Shown here piece by piece: positions 63,985 to 64,000 of a stretch of DNA of 64,000 nt (position 1 is its first letter; every line of letters begins with the position of its first letter). The notes beneath the pieces were generated by a model, which saw only the letters and a program-made list of their open reading frames with translations, made no database searches and had not been told where the DNA came from. The stretch covers positions 236,824-300,823 of the forward strand of contig NZ_JAHRGM010000067.1 of NCBI RefSeq assembly GCF_019097845.1, read 5' to 3'. The translations under genes were made by a program, and so were the position numbers. This stretch comes from Sphingobium sp. AS12. GTDB lineage: Bacteria; Pseudomonadota; Alphaproteobacteria; Sphingomonadales; Sphingomonadaceae.

Positions 63985-64000
63985 TCAAGCTCTGATACGC

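Overview
The window looks like a chromosomal segment of a sphingomonad (Alphaproteobacteria, Sphingomonadaceae; Sphingobium or Sphingomonas-like). This rests on the high GC content, the housekeeping gene order (aroA-cmk-rpsA-ihfB; trpF-trpB-trpA-accD-folC; gyrA), several protein types common in sphingomonads, and dispersed stem-loop repeats. Genus and species cannot be fixed from the sequence alone.

Positions 1-37.1 kb are mainly core genome. On the minus strand lie a CPA2-type antiporter, tRNA-Leu, ihfB, rpsA, cmk, a small membrane protein and aroA. Two identical tRNA-Ala(GGC) genes, a GAF protein, a Cache protein and a UvrD-type helicase follow. Next come an Rrf2/NsrR-like regulator divergent from a single-domain globin (a likely NO-response pair), rsmD and an RluB-type synthase, a receiver-only regulator and an AmpG-like permease. 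The trpFBA-accD-folC operon is followed by a ceramide-glucosyltransferase-like enzyme, gyrA, two tandem secreted repeat proteins, an Lrp regulator, a histidine kinase with a decayed ATPase domain, tRNA-Ile2, hemN and an OmpW-like porin. Several convergent gene pairs overlap at their 3' ends.

From 37.1 kb the content becomes accessory. A small island (37.4-41.1 kb) lies between two 45-bp tRNA 3'-end copies. It carries hipBA with palindromic operators, an integrase fragment and an hsdM fragment that run into each other at a deletion junction. A Shedu-like DUF4263 gene follows. Positions 42.5-50.2 kb hold a heme/iron uptake locus: ECF sigma factor, FecR, TonB-dependent receptor, Slam-type lipoprotein translocator, heme oxygenase, YbaN-like protein and TonB. 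The receptor is cut short and runs out of frame into what looks like the last ~30 codons of a TbpB-like surface lipoprotein, so the secreted partner has apparently been deleted while its exporter remains. At 50.6-53.3 kb a complete IS21-family element with a 5-bp target duplication splits a spermidine-synthase-like gene.

The last 5 kb (59.2-64.0 kb) is the most interesting part: a compact putative RiPP operon. A 69-residue precursor has a double-glycine leader and an acidic, lysine-free core with cysteines 14 residues apart. It is followed by a Fic-domain protein, an ATP-grasp ligase of the microviridin/graspetide type, a short HlyD-like membrane protein and a peptidase-C39 ABC exporter. The combination of graspetide-type ligase, Fic protein and C39 exporter is the best candidate here for an undescribed system. 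The operon may continue past the right edge.
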